DNA from: Vibrio cincinnatiensis
GTDB taxonomy: Bacteria; Pseudomonadota; Gammaproteobacteria; Enterobacterales; Vibrionaceae
Assembly (NCBI RefSeq): GCF_022113815.1
Contig: NZ_SGOM01000009.1
Span: 1 to 64,000 of the forward strand
Direction of reading: 5' to 3'
Length of the DNA: 64,000 bases
Shown: positions 36,278 to 47,528 of the stretch, piece by piece
Numbering within the stretch: the first letter of the stretch is position 1
Layout: every line of letters begins with the position of its first letter
Translations under genes and position numbers: made by a program
Notes under the pieces: model-generated
The model's database searches: none
Seen by the model: only the letters and a program-made list of their open reading frames with translations
Told to the model about the DNA's origin: nothing

Positions 36278-38368
36278 TTATTCACCCGTATACACAATCA
36301 AAACTTTGTCATCTTGGTATCGACGTTCAAAGGCATAATATCCCTCTTGTTGACGAGTAATATGCTTACCTTGTGCTACTGCGGGGTGGCGTTGGCGGAA
36401 TTCTCCCAGTTTTTGCCAATGGCTGAGTAATTCTAAGCGCTCACCTTCAATTGCATCCCATGGCATATCAGAGCGAGTACCTTGGTGGGAGTCAGAACCT
36501 GTTGGCCCAAAATCACGGGCGATTTCATCACCGTAGTAGATCTGTACTGCACCGGGCGCTAGCATTAATGCGTTTGCTGCTCGTTTCTGATCATCAATAC
36601 TGCGGCTACGAGAGGCCCAGAATAGCGCGGTATCATGAGAGGAGAGGTAGCTGAGTACGTTGAATTCAGGATCGTTGTTGATGCTCTCAGCATAGCGTTT
36701 ATAGTCTCGCTCAAGGTGGGCAAAGCATTTGAGGGCTTTTGGAGCTACATCAGATTGGAATTCAAAGTTAATGATGGAATTAAACCCATTATCAAAGTAA
36801 GGACTTTTCACGACACTGTGTGCCCAAACTTCACCTGTCATCCAAAATGGCAAGTCATCTAACGCTTTATCTGGATGGTTTTGTTTCCATTCAGCCAAAG
36901 CTTGACTCGCACTTGTTTTGAGCTGATCCCACGCTTCCATTTCAACGTGTTTCGCGGTATCTACGCGGAAACCATCAATACCGTATTCTCTGACCCAATC
37001 TGAGAGCCACGTGATTAAATGTTCACGAGGCGTTTTTAGTTCATCTTGTGCATGGGTTTCTTTGTTATGGAAAAAGTTGGGTAGCCCCGTTTTCTGGGTT
37101 GATTCCGTTTTGAGATCGGGCAGATAGTTTAATGACATGGTGATATCGTTATACCCAGGGGTATCATAGTTACCGATGTCAGTTCGAATCCAATCTTTAC
37201 CCCACCATTTTTCCCAAGCTTGGCTGTCTCGGTAGCTGATGTAGTCATTAAAGCTGTGCCAACTCTGTCCTGATTTTGGCTGCCAATCTGTCCATTTTTC
37301 CCCAAGAATTTTCTTCGCTTCTTTATCATCAAGATAAAGTTTACCAAACCCAAATTCTTGCATATCTGCAAGAGTGGCATAGCCAGTGTGGTTCATGACC
37401 ACATCCCAAATAATGCGAATGCCTTTTTGGTGTGCGGTATCAACAAAGGTGCGTAGCTCTTCTTCGGTACCCATATTGGCATCAAGTTTGGTCCAGTCTT
37501 GGTGGTAATAACCGTGATAACCATAGTGTTTGAAATCACCTTTATCACCGCCACCAACCCAACCGTGGATCTGTTCTAGTGGTGAAGTAATCCAAATCGC
37601 ATTCACTCCTAACGACTCGATATAATCAAGTTTCTTTGTTAAACCGGCTAAATCACCGCCGTGGAAGGTCGCTATCTCTTGCTGATTATCTTTGCTACGT
37701 CCATAACTGTGGTCATTTTCTGGGTTGCCATTATAAAAACGGTCCGTCATGACAAAATAGACAATCGCATTATCCCAGCTAAAAGGCGCGAGTGGTGCCG
37801 CTTCTACCTCTTCAAGCAATAAAAGACCTTGGCTAGCGGATCCTGGTTGCAGCGTGATATGACCATCACTGACCGTGGTTGTTTGTCCGGTGAGCGCATC
37901 ACGCACAACACTACCGTTGGTAAAGGTTTGACTCACATTGATCGTTTTTGGCACATCACTAGCAATCGGGCAGGTTGAGGTAAAGTTTGAGGTTGAACTG
38001 GTTTTGGGTTTGATTTTAACCGTCAGTTGATTGGTTTTCGGGTTAAGTTCAAATTGATAGGTATTGGCTTTAAAAATGCGAATAGGGATGGCGGAATCTT
38101 GTGCGCAATTATCCACTTTCAATGGTTGGTTAAATTTAATTCGCTCATCTTCACTTAACGCAAAATGGGTTCCACAGGTTTGGGCGGCATCCGAGATAGA
38201 AAGGGTATAGCTCCCTTTATCAATCCGCTGTTCGGCAATGAGTAAACCTTGAGCATTAGGCTTGAAAGCGGTTTGTTGATCATTAATGGTCAGTAACAAT
38301 GCTTCTTCTGGAAGCTGACTACAGGCACTGATCATCCCAATAGAAAGTGCAAGAATGGTTTTTTTCAT
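36278..38368 (-). CDS. malS: Alpha-amylase MalS, predicted lipoprotein
   Basis: 696 residues. The N-terminus has a lipoprotein signal with lipobox ISAC (Cys16), so it is probably anchored to a membrane, whereas E. coli MalS is a soluble periplasmic enzyme. An N-terminal accessory region (about 17-190) precedes the GH13 barrel: DVVMNH, DGFRVDTAKH (nucleophile Asp), GEVWAH (acid Glu) and YLSSHDT. Close along its length to E. coli MalS (FHGGDLxGLTxKLDYxxxLGVNA). It degrades maltodextrins. No other mal gene is in the window. The ribosome site ggagaagga lies before the start. Confidence 0.92.
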   Translation of the reverse strand: MKKTILALSIGMISACSQLPEEALLLTINDQQTAFKPNAQGLLIAEQRIDKGSYTLSISDAAQTCGTHFALSEDERIKFNQPLKVDNCAQDSAIPIRIFKANTYQFELNPKTNQLTVKIKPKTSSTSNFTSTCPIASDVPKTINVSQTFTNGSVVRDALTGQTTTVSDGHITLQPGSASQGLLLLEEVEAAPLAPFSWDNAIVYFVMTDRFYNGNPENDHSYGRSKDNQQEIATFHGGDLAGLTKKLDYIESLGVNAIWITSPLEQIHGWVGGGDKGDFKHYGYHGYYHQDWTKLDANMGTEEELRTFVDTAHQKGIRIIWDVVMNHTGYATLADMQEFGFGKLYLDDKEAKKILGEKWTDWQPKSGQSWHSFNDYISYRDSQAWEKWWGKDWIRTDIGNYDTPGYNDITMSLNYLPDLKTESTQKTGLPNFFHNKETHAQDELKTPREHLITWLSDWVREYGIDGFRVDTAKHVEMEAWDQLKTSASQALAEWKQNHPDKALDDLPFWMTGEVWAHSVVKSPYFDNGFNSIINFEFQSDVAPKALKCFAHLERDYKRYAESINNDPEFNVLSYLSSHDTALFWASRSRSIDDQKRAANALMLAPGAVQIYYGDEIARDFGPTGSDSHQGTRSDMPWDAIEGERLELLSHWQKLGEFRQRHPAVAQGKHITRQQEGYYAFERRYQDDKVLIVYTGE

Positions 38369-38711
38369 GATGTCCTTCTCCCGAATGAAATAGTTTCTTT
38401 ATAGCAAAACTGACCCTACACAATCCGAGCGGTTGACCACTTAGCAAATGATTATTACCTCTACAAAAAGTAATCGTGTTCACAAAAATAGAAAGAGCAG
38501 GAGGTGGCGGTTATTTTGTTGAAAAATTGAATATAGGAGGGTTATGAGCTTATTTGTATAATATGGTATTAAAAGTGACTCGGGTAACTTTTCAAAAAAT
38601 TCCTTATCTTCTACCTCAATCCTAGTAAAGGTAAAGCTAACTTTACCGATAACGTGCTTCTTTTCCGATGTGGTAAAGCGGTACAATGCGTAAAACATTA
38701 GAGGAGGGAAC
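38369..38711. other. malS-crcB intergenic region
   Basis: This 343-base gap holds the divergent start regions of malS and crcB. It contains a perfect hairpin GGTAAAG-CTAA-CTTTACC (38630-38647), 65 bases before crcB, and a TACAAT possible -10 at 38682. I looked for the fluoride riboswitch often found before crcB and did not see its conserved core. A 77-codon minus-strand open frame here has no support. Confidence 0.5.
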
Positions 38712-39095
38712 ATGGGACAGTTATCTATTTTAGGGTTGATCGCGATCGGGGGGGCAATCGGTGCCTGTTCTCGTTATGCGGTATCTGAATGGTGTGTGAC
38801 ATTGTTTGGACGCTCTTTTCCTTACGGAACATTGACGGTGAACGTGGTGGGCTCTTTAATTATGGGGTTACTGATCGCCGCAATTGAGAATGAGTGGCTT
38901 GCTCCTTACCCTTGGCGACAAATCATCGGCTTGGGTTTTCTCGGTGCATTAACGACATTTTCTACTTTCTCGATGGATAACGTACTGATGATGCAACAAG
39001 GGGCTTTCTTCAAAATGGGATTTAATGTTGTACTCAATGTCATGTTAAGCATTTCTGCCGCTTGGTGCGGTTATCATTGGTTACTCCGTAGCTGA
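38712..39095 (+). CDS. crcB: Fluoride ion channel CrcB/Fluc
   Basis: 127 residues with four predicted membrane helices. Signature segments: GGAIGACSRY (about 12-21), FPYGTLTVNVVGS (about 36-48, with the pore asparagine) and GALTTFSTFS (about 73-82, with the pore phenylalanines). It forms a dual-topology dimer that exports fluoride. Good ribosome site (gaggaggga). It lies between malS and the thi operon but has no evident link to them. Confidence 0.94.
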   Translation: MGQLSILGLIAIGGAIGACSRYAVSEWCVTLFGRSFPYGTLTVNVVGSLIMGLLIAAIENEWLAPYPWRQIIGLGFLGALTTFSTFSMDNVLMMQQGAFFKMGFNVVLNVMLSISAAWCGYHWLLRS

Positions 39096-39116
39096 TTAAA
39101 AATCATCCTTTTTCTC

Positions 39117-39145
39117 TTGGTTAACGTTTCGCTCTTCTCTATAAT
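39117..39145 (+). promoter_or_regulatory. Promoter of the thi operon
   Basis: TTGGTT (39117-39122), 17-base spacer, perfect TATAAT (39140-39145). Transcription would start at about 39152, exactly at the first base of the TPP aptamer. Confidence 0.8.
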
Positions 39146-39152
39146 GGCACAA

Positions 39153-39234
39153 CTTGTCGGAGTGCCATAAGGCTGAGACCGTTAATTCGGGATCCGTTGA
39201 ACCTGATCAGGCTAGAACCTGCGAAGGGAACAAG
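39153..39234 (+). promoter_or_regulatory. TPP riboswitch (thi-box aptamer)
   Basis: All conserved parts are present: P1 strand CTTG (39153-39156) pairing with CAAG (39231-39234), GGGGTGCC-like GGAGTGCC, the CTGAGA core (39173-39178), ACCTGATCAGG and AACCTGCGAAGGGAA. It binds thiamine pyrophosphate and lowers expression of thiCEFSGH when thiamine is plentiful. Confidence 0.96.
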
Positions 39235-39251
39235 AGAAGACAATCTGGATG

Positions 39252-39330
39252 TCTATCTATCCTTCTATTCATCCATCTCCTATTTGTCATCCCCTCTTGT
39301 GTCGCATCTTTCCGCCAAGCATTTATCCCT
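39252..39330 (+). promoter_or_regulatory. G-poor leader, candidate Rho-utilisation site
   Basis: Between the TPP aptamer and thiC there is a run of 34 bases with no G (39252-39285), and the next 30 bases remain C/T-rich. No intrinsic terminator (hairpin plus T run) is visible in this leader. C-rich, G-poor, unstructured RNA is the usual Rho loading site, and E. coli thiC is known to use Rho-dependent riboswitch control. Confidence 0.5.
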
Positions 39331-39332
39331 AA

Positions 39333-41288
<1,956 letters not shown>

Positions 41289-41292
41289 GCTT

Positions 41293-42528
41293 GTGAAGTT
41301 ACTGATCCCCTCGCATTGTATTGCGCTGACGGGAGAGGTGCAGCAAGTTTTACGGCTTGCTCAGCAACAAGGATTTGCGATTGAATCAGTGGTGTTGGGT
41401 GTAAGCCCAACGCCATCGTTGCAGCTTGTTGCTGATACCACTTCCTCTTTCTCTTGCGATCTCTTTGCTCATATTGATCAACCCCAAGGTGAGAATGAGC
41501 GTGTGATACGGTATTTTTCATCCACATCAAACCCAGAAGTGGACGAGAATAGCATTACTATTGGTGGCCATGTCCAAGGTAAAGTCGCTGATTTTTGGCA
41601 ACAAGAAGGGGTTCACTATGGGCTCACCTCTGTTTCGGTTTTGGAGCCGCCACAAGCGTGGCGACACCTTGCTTGGTTAATGGCGGCATTGAGTTTGGAT
41701 TTCCCTCTGCATGATGCTTTGACACTTGCGCGAGCTGCATTAAAGGTTTCACGTGAAACATGGCCGACCGAGTATCAAGATTTTCCGGTTCCTTATTTAT
41801 TTTCTGCCAACGCCTTCCGAACACTCGCATTTCCACCATTACAGAAGGAGAGCTTAGGGCTATACCCTGTGGTGGATGATGTTGGTTGGGTTGATAGGTT
41901 ACTGCAACTTGGGGTTAAAACCGTTCAGTTGAGAATTAAACATCCTCAGCAAGTGGACTTAGAACCGCAAATCATCCAAGCCATTACATTAGGGCGGCAG
42001 TATCAGGCGCAAGTGTTTATTAATGACTATTGGCAATTGGCGATAAAACATGGCGCATTTGGCGTCCATCTTGGGCAAGAGGATTTACAAACGGCCGATA
42101 TTCAAGCGCTTGCCAAGGCTGATATTCGCTTAGGGCTATCCAGCCATGGCTACTTTGAATTGCTTTATGCTCAGCAGTTTCAGCCCAGCTATATTGCCCT
42201 TGGGCATATCTTTCCCACAACCACGAAACAAATGCCTTCTAAACCACAAGGCTTAGTTCGTTTGGCTTTGTATCAACAGTTACTCAACACCCTGCCTTAT
42301 GGGGAAAAGCAAGGCATGCCAAGTGTTGCGATTGGGGGCATTGATTTGAGTAATATCCAGTCCGTTGTGAATTGTGGTGTTACCAGTGTCGCTGTGGTGC
42401 GCGCGGTGACTCAAGCCGCTGATACCCAGTTAGCGGTTCAACAGTTACAAGCGAGTTTCTCCCAAAACTTAAATTTGATGCTTGGAGCAGTGAGTCATCC
42501 ATCGGAGGTCACGGATGTTATCGGATAA
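41293..42528 (+). CDS. thiE: Thiamine-phosphate synthase ThiE with N-terminal extension
   Basis: 411 residues with a GTG start 4 bases after thiC; AGGAG is 7 bases upstream. Only the C-terminal half (about 195-400) is the ThiE/TenI barrel: GLYPVVDD, KTVQLRIK, FINDYW, GVHLGQED, GHIFPTTTK, VAIGGID. It couples HMP-PP with the thiazole phosphate. The first roughly 190 residues are a separate domain, perhaps a degenerate ThiD-like (HMP kinase) fold (GLTSVSVL, DALTLARAALKVSRETW); I could not assign it firmly. A parS-like site is embedded at 41745-41760. The 3' end overlaps thiF by 14 bases. Confidence 0.9.
   Translation: MKLLIPSHCIALTGEVQQVLRLAQQQGFAIESVVLGVSPTPSLQLVADTTSSFSCDLFAHIDQPQGENERVIRYFSSTSNPEVDENSITIGGHVQGKVADFWQQEGVHYGLTSVSVLEPPQAWRHLAWLMAALSLDFPLHDALTLARAALKVSRETWPTEYQDFPVPYLFSANAFRTLAFPPLQKESLGLYPVVDDVGWVDRLLQLGVKTVQLRIKHPQQVDLEPQIIQAITLGRQYQAQVFINDYWQLAIKHGAFGVHLGQEDLQTADIQALAKADIRLGLSSHGYFELLYAQQFQPSYIALGHIFPTTTKQMPSKPQGLVRLALYQQLLNTLPYGEKQGMPSVAIGGIDLSNIQSVVNCGVTSVAVVRAVTQAADTQLAVQQLQASFSQNLNLMLGAVSHPSEVTDVIG
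41745..41760. other. parS partition site (15 of 16), inside thiE
   Basis: GGTTTCACGTGAAACA differs from the bacterial parS consensus TGTTTCACGTGAAACA only at the first base. It encodes part of Lys-Val-Ser-Arg-Glu-Thr in ThiE. ParB (17.5-18.4 kb) is the expected binder. Confidence 0.88.
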
Positions 42529-43309
42529 ACAATTTTTGCGTTATCAGCGACAAATTTGCTTAAACGAAGTGGGTGAGCAAGGACAAGCGTATTTGCTTAA
42601 CCGCAGCGTATTACTGATTGGGTGTGGTGGATTAGGAAATGCCGCGGCACTCTATCTGGCTGCTGCGGGTGTGGGTAAATTAGTTCTGGCGGATGATGAT
42701 CTTGTTGAAGAGTCAAATCTGGCTCGGCAAATCGGTTTTAGAACGCCGCAGATCGGAATGGCGAAAGTCTCAGCATTGGCAGAGTCTTTGTCACAATTAA
42801 ATCCTGAATGCAAAATTCGGACAGTGAATCGGCGGATGGATAAATCGTTATTAACCTTAGAGGTGGCGTTAGCCGATGTTGTGTTGGATTGCAGTGATAA
42901 TTTTTTGACTCGTCATAGCATCAACCAAGTGTGCTATGAGCAAGGTGTCCCATTGATTTCAGGCTCTGCCATTGGTTGGCAAGGGCAGCTCATTGGCTTT
43001 GATTTTACTCAGCCAAATTCAGGCTGTTATGCCTGTTTTGCTCCACAAGAGCAGCAAATGAGTCAACGCTGTTCTGATAGCGGAGTGATGGGGCCTGTGG
43101 TGGGAACGATAGGTAACTTACAAGCGTTATTGGCATTACAGGCGTTAATGAAGATGGATAACGTTCCTTTTTCTCAGTTCCACCAGTTTGATGGACGGCA
43201 TTTGAGTTGGCAGCAGTGGCTGCTCACGCCTGACCCCGATTGTTCCATTTGTTCATCACACCTAAATCATCGAGCATCCGCTCATGTTCAGCAAAAGGAG
43301 GGCTTATGA
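42515..43309 (+). CDS. thiF: ThiS adenylyltransferase ThiF
   Basis: 264 residues, E1-like enzyme that adenylates the C-terminal glycine of ThiS before sulfur transfer. The nucleotide-binding loop is GCGGLGNAAA (about 33-42), with DDDLVEESNLARQ and two zinc CxxC pairs (CYAC about 171 and CSIC about 246). It overlaps thiE by 14 bases and thiS by 4 (ATGA), showing tight coupling. Confidence 0.95.
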   Translation: MLSDKQFLRYQRQICLNEVGEQGQAYLLNRSVLLIGCGGLGNAAALYLAAAGVGKLVLADDDLVEESNLARQIGFRTPQIGMAKVSALAESLSQLNPECKIRTVNRRMDKSLLTLEVALADVVLDCSDNFLTRHSINQVCYEQGVPLISGSAIGWQGQLIGFDFTQPNSGCYACFAPQEQQMSQRCSDSGVMGPVVGTIGNLQALLALQALMKMDNVPFSQFHQFDGRHLSWQQWLLTPDPDCSICSSHLNHRASAHVQQKEGL

Positions 43310-43512
43310 CGGTGGTGATTACCATTAACCAGCAGCCACAGCAGGTGGCTCAAGGGCGAACGTTGCAGCAAATACAAGAGGAGTTGCAACTTCCCACCCT
43401 AGGCTGTGTTTTTGCCATTAATGACAACATTATTCCTAAAGGATTATGGGCAAAAACCTATTTGAATGACGGTGACCAAATCTCTCTTTTTCAAGCCATA
43501 GCAGGAGGCTAA
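43306..43512 (+). CDS. thiS: Sulfur carrier protein ThiS
   Basis: 68 residues, beta-grasp fold, ending in the required Gly-Gly (QAIAGG) that carries the thiocarboxylate for thiazole formation. The ATG at 43306 has AGGAGG upstream and gives [10 protein letters not shown]. An earlier in-frame ATG inside thiF (43240) would add unrelated residues. ATGA overlap with thiF; 5 bases before thiG. Confidence 0.95.
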   Translation: MTVVITINQQPQQVAQGRTLQQIQEELQLPTLGCVFAINDNIIPKGLWAKTYLNDGDQISLFQAIAGG

Positions 43513-43517
43513 TAAAC

Positions 43518-44285
43518 ATGTTGAGCATAGCAGGAAAAACCTTTCAATCTCGCTTACTGACTGGTACGGGTAAGTTTGCAAATAGCCATGTTATGGCTCA
43601 AGCGATCCAAGCGAGTGAATCACAACTGGTGACGATGGCATTAAAAAGGGTCGATTTAAAAAGCCGTGAAGATGACATTCTTGCGCCGCTGATTCAGGCG
43701 GGTGTCAATTTACTGCCCAATACTTCAGGAGCAAAAACTGCACGTGAGGCGATTTATGCCGCGCAACTGGCTCGTGAAGCTTTGGAAACGAACTGGTTGA
43801 AATTAGAAATTCATCCCGATCCTAAATATCTGATGCCCGATCCCATTGAAACACTGCAAGCAGCAGAGCAACTGGTTAAGCAGGGGTTTACAGTGCTGCC
43901 GTATTGTCATGCTGACCCCGTGCTCTGTAAACGGTTAGAAGAAGTGGGGTGCGCAGCAGTAATGCCGCTTGCTGCTCCCATTGGCAGTAACCAAGGGTTA
44001 ATCAGCAAACGCTTTTTGGAAATCATTATCGAGCAGGCGCAAGTACCGGTCATTATTGATGCCGGTATTGGTGCGCCTTCGGACGCGCTATTAGCGATGG
44101 AAATGGGGGCGGATGCCGTGCTGGTCAATACGGCCATTGCTACCGCGGCAAATCCCGTCTTGATGGCAAAAGCGTTTAAGCAAGCGGTTGAGACTGGGCG
44201 GTTAGCCTATCAAGCAGGGGTTGCTGGGCAAAAGTTACAGGCCGTGGCTTCCAGTCCATTCACCGCTTTTTTGGATGAAGAATGA
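43518..44285 (+). CDS. thiG: Thiazole synthase ThiG
   Basis: 255 residues, TIM-barrel enzyme that condenses deoxyxylulose phosphate, dehydroglycine and ThiS sulfur. The active-site lysine lies in [17 protein letters not shown] (about 97), and phosphate-binding [24 protein letters not shown] is near residue 184. Works with ThiH, whose start overlaps its stop. Confidence 0.97.
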   Translation: MLSIAGKTFQSRLLTGTGKFANSHVMAQAIQASESQLVTMALKRVDLKSREDDILAPLIQAGVNLLPNTSGAKTAREAIYAAQLAREALETNWLKLEIHPDPKYLMPDPIETLQAAEQLVKQGFTVLPYCHADPVLCKRLEEVGCAAVMPLAAPIGSNQGLISKRFLEIIIEQAQVPVIIDAGIGAPSDALLAMEMGADAVLVNTAIATAANPVLMAKAFKQAVETGRLAYQAGVAGQKLQAVASSPFTAFLDEE

Positions 44286-45460
44286 TGAGCTTTATTGAAC
44301 GATTTAACCAACTGGATTGGGATGACATCAAGCTCTCTTTACAGAGTAAAACCCGTGTAGATGTTGAACGTGCACTGTCAAAATCGGTTAGAAACTTAGC
44401 CGATTTTCAGGCATTAATTTCTCCTGCGGCAGAGCCTTATCTAGAGCAGATGGCGCAGCTTTCTTATGCCGTAACCCGTCAACGCTTTGGTCATACCATG
44501 TCGTTGTATGTGCCGCTTTATCTCTCGAATTTGTGTTCTAACGCGTGTACCTACTGTGGATTTTCGATGGAAAATCGCATTAAACGTAAAACGTTGAACG
44601 AACAAGAAATAACGCAGGAGATAGCAGCGATTAAGGCGATGCGGTTTGATAGTGTTTTATTGGTCACGGGGGAGCATGAAACCAAAGTTGGCATGCACTA
44701 TTTCCGGCAAATGCTTCCGCTCATTAAACCTCATTTTCATTATTTGGCCATGGAAGTGCAGCCGTTAGAGCAACAAGATTATGCTGAACTAAAAACACTC
44801 GGTTTAGATGCGGTCATGGTATATCAAGAAACCTATCATCCCTCGACTTACGCTGAGCATCATTTACGTGGCAAGAAGATGGATTTTGAGTTTCGCTTAA
44901 CCACGCCAGATCGGCTTGCCAAGGCGGGGATGGATAAAATTGGGTTAGGGGCATTGATTGGGTTAGAAGATTGGCGAACCGATGCGTTTTATGTCGCGGC
45001 TCATCTCGACTATCTGGAGAAAACCTACTGGAAAAGTCGTTATTCGATTTCATTCCCTCGCTTACGCCCCTGTACGGGAGGTTTGCAGCCTAAATCGATT
45101 ATGTCAGATAAGCAGTTAATCCAATTAATTTGTGCTTTCCGCTTATTCAGTCCGCAAGTGGAACTCTCTCTTTCTACCCGTGAATCGGCTAAGTTTCGTG
45201 ATCATGCGGCATTATTGGGTATTACCAGTATGTCTGCAGCATCGAAAACTCAGCCCGGTGGTTATGCCGATCCTAAGGTTGAGCTAGAACAATTTGCGAT
45301 CAGTGATGAGCGTAGCGCAGTAGAAGTTGAATCGGCGATTAAAGCGAATGGATTAGCTGCGGTGTGGCATGATTGGCATGAGGTCTATTCCGGTGTTTCA
45401 CGTGAAACAAACGGCTCTACTATTTCATCTTCATCTTCATCGTTATCATATAGAGATTAG
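44282..45460 (+). CDS. thiH: Tyrosine lyase ThiH (2-iminoacetate synthase)
   Basis: 392 residues (391 if the second ATG is used), radical SAM enzyme that makes dehydroglycine from tyrosine. The CX3CX2C cluster motif is CSNACTYC (Cys84, 88, 91 counting from the second Met). It overlaps thiG by 4 bases. The C-terminus is longer than E. coli ThiH (377) and odd: it contains a full parS site (encoding VSRET) and then a run of six serines from repeated tcatct units (45425-45442). Last gene of the operon. Confidence 0.95.
   Translation: MMSFIERFNQLDWDDIKLSLQSKTRVDVERALSKSVRNLADFQALISPAAEPYLEQMAQLSYAVTRQRFGHTMSLYVPLYLSNLCSNACTYCGFSMENRIKRKTLNEQEITQEIAAIKAMRFDSVLLVTGEHETKVGMHYFRQMLPLIKPHFHYLAMEVQPLEQQDYAELKTLGLDAVMVYQETYHPSTYAEHHLRGKKMDFEFRLTTPDRLAKAGMDKIGLGALIGLEDWRTDAFYVAAHLDYLEKTYWKSRYSISFPRLRPCTGGLQPKSIMSDKQLIQLICAFRLFSPQVELSLSTRESAKFRDHAALLGITSMSAASKTQPGGYADPKVELEQFAISDERSAVEVESAIKANGLAAVWHDWHEVYSGVSRETNGSTISSSSSSLSYRD
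45394..45409. other. parS partition site (perfect), inside thiH
   Basis: TGTTTCACGTGAAACA, the exact 16-bp palindromic consensus bound by chromosomal ParB in a wide range of bacteria. It encodes Val-Ser-Arg-Glu-Thr in the C-terminal tail of ThiH. Confidence 0.96.
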
Positions 45461-45534
45461 AGATAGAGTCAGCCATAGAGAGTAAACCATTACAATCATC
45501 GGCGATAGACGATAGATAATAAATGTGAAAAGAA

Positions 45535-45572
45535 AAAACAGAGGGGACAATTGCGTCGACCTCTGTTTTTAT
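45535..45572 (+). terminator. Terminator after the thi operon
   Basis: Stem AAAACAGAGG / CCTCTGTTTT around a 15-base loop that can pair further (GAC/GTC), followed by T bases, 75 bases after thiH. It lies between thiH and the converging aminopeptidase gene and may serve both. Confidence 0.8.
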
Positions 45573-45650
45573 TTATATATTTATATCGGTTTCACTTCGA
45601 GTCATTCCATTACAGATTCTCGCTCGATGACTTATTGGCTGATTTGGAGA

Positions 45651-47441
45651 CTAACGATGTGAAATGGGGTGTGTCGCTTTTTCCAACCATGCTTTCACTT
45701 CTCCGGTAACCAGTGGGCCAACCTCTTGCCAAACTTGTTGGTGATACTGATTTAACCAAGCGAGTTCTGGTTTAGTTAAGCGATTGACATCAATAGCTCG
45801 GGTATCAATTGGGCAGCGAGTGAGAGATTCAAATCCGAGCATAGGGTGGTCACCTTGCGTTGTTATCTCAACCACCAATTCAAGGTTTTCAATACGAATA
45901 CCAAATTGCTCTGCGCGATAATATCCAGGCTCATTTGAGAGCACCATACCCGGACGCAGCGCTACAGGGTTATACACTTTACTGATCCGCTGTGGACCTT
46001 CATGAACGCTGAGGAAGTGACCAACACCGTGTCCGGTACCATGGTCGTAATCGTATCCTTCAGCCCATAAATGTTGACGAGCCAGCACATCCAGTTGGTG
46101 GCCACAAGTCCCATGTGGAAAGCGAGCGCGAGCTAGGGCGATGTGTCCTTTGAGAACCAAGGTAAATTGACGCTTCATTTCTTCGCTTGGTTCGCCGATG
46201 GCGATCGTGCGAGTGATATCGGTGGTGCCATCTAAATACTGACCGCCAGAATCGACCAAGTATAAGCTGTTATTATTGAGCAGCCCCGGCTCGGGTTGAT
46301 TTTGATGGTTATAGTGACACATGGCTGCATTACTACCCGCCGCTGAGATAGTGTCAAAACTGAGATCGACGAGAGTGGGGTCTTCTGCCCGAAACGCATG
46401 TAATTTCTCTGCCAGCTGTGCCTCGTTATGGAATTTTCCGGCCGAGACTTCGCTGTCTAACCAGCAAAGAAATTTTGCCATTGCAACACCATCTCTAATA
46501 TGGCACGCTTTCATGCCCGCGATTTCGGTTGCATTTTTGGCCGCTTTACTCAGTAAGCAAGGGTCCGCTTCATTAATCAGCTCGGCGCCCGCATTTTGTA
46601 GTACAAGCGTAAACCAAGCATTACTGGTGCTAGGATCGAGCATCACTCGCTGTCCTACCAATGTTTCTAGTTTGGCTTGGAGCTGTTCTGGTGGTAAAAC
46701 TCGAACACCGGTGCCGACATGTTCGGCAAATCCGCTGACGATTCGATTGCTTTCTAAGAAGAAATCGACACTGGCATCATCATAAATGATGGCATGTGAA
46801 AGCAGAACGGGCAGGCATGCGACATCGAGCCCACGGATATTGAGTAACCAGCAGATAGAATCGAGCTCAGTCAGAATGGCACAGTTTGCTTTCTTTTCTC
46901 GCAAAATTTCAGCAATCGTCTGTCGTTTGGTTTGGCTATTGATTCCAACATATTCTTCATCCATTAAACGCATGTCCGAAACCATGGGAACGGGGCGATC
47001 TTGCCATAATTGATCAATGGGGTTTTCGGTCAGAGCCACTAGTTGTAACTCACCCGCTAAGGTTTGCTGGGCGCTTTGTAGCCAACTCGCTCGGTGCATG
47101 CGCGGGTCATAGCCGACTTTGCTGCCTGCAGGAAGGTGGCTAACGAGCCAGTGCAAATAAGGGGATTCAATGAAATGTTGATAGCTAAAGAGTTCGCTTG
47201 ATACCTGTTTAGTGACTTGAACCGTATAGCGCCCATCAACAAAGATTGCGGCTTTATCGGCTGTCACGACAGCGGCACCAGCAGAGCCTGTAAAACCTGT
47301 TAGCCACTGTAATCGCTCATTATGAGCTGGGATGTACTCTCCCAAATATTCATCTTCGTGGGGGATAATGAGGGCATCTAAGTGTTGTTGCGCTAACCAA
47401 TCACGAAGTTTGGCCATGCGTTGAGTGTAGGGGTGTGACAT
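45651..47441 (-). CDS. Xaa-Pro aminopeptidase (M24 family, long form)
   Basis: 596 residues, the three-domain long aminopeptidase P form (two creatinase-like N-terminal domains, then the pita-bread catalytic domain). Metal-site segments: LVDSGGQYLDGTTDITRT (both Asp), HGTGHGVGHFLSVHEGP (His) and SNEPGYY (Glu). It removes an N-terminal residue that precedes proline. It lacks a signal peptide, so it is probably cytosolic. Monocistronic. Confidence 0.92.
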   Translation of the reverse strand: MSHPYTQRMAKLRDWLAQQHLDALIIPHEDEYLGEYIPAHNERLQWLTGFTGSAGAAVVTADKAAIFVDGRYTVQVTKQVSSELFSYQHFIESPYLHWLVSHLPAGSKVGYDPRMHRASWLQSAQQTLAGELQLVALTENPIDQLWQDRPVPMVSDMRLMDEEYVGINSQTKRQTIAEILREKKANCAILTELDSICWLLNIRGLDVACLPVLLSHAIIYDDASVDFFLESNRIVSGFAEHVGTGVRVLPPEQLQAKLETLVGQRVMLDPSTSNAWFTLVLQNAGAELINEADPCLLSKAAKNATEIAGMKACHIRDGVAMAKFLCWLDSEVSAGKFHNEAQLAEKLHAFRAEDPTLVDLSFDTISAAGSNAAMCHYNHQNQPEPGLLNNNSLYLVDSGGQYLDGTTDITRTIAIGEPSEEMKRQFTLVLKGHIALARARFPHGTCGHQLDVLARQHLWAEGYDYDHGTGHGVGHFLSVHEGPQRISKVYNPVALRPGMVLSNEPGYYRAEQFGIRIENLELVVEITTQGDHPMLGFESLTRCPIDTRAIDVNRLTKPELAWLNQYHQQVWQEVGPLVTGEVKAWLEKATHPISHR

Positions 47442-47528
47442 GGAGGTTTCCTTGTTAACGGTCCTTGATGATATTGCGATTTTATAAGCTACTCCTTTTC
47501 ACTAAGGCGTGCAAATGTCCTCCTTTTT

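Noticed and set aside
38369..38711. Possible fluoride riboswitch before crcB
   Set aside because: The conserved crcB-motif core was not found; only a simple hairpin is present.
38480..38713. 77-codon minus-strand open frame between malS and crcB
   Set aside because: Its start overlaps the crcB start codon (cat/atg palindrome), no ribosome site, no recognisable domain.
46321..46785. 154-codon plus-strand open frame
   Set aside because: Antisense shadow of the aminopeptidase gene; serine/alanine-rich composition is typical of such shadows.
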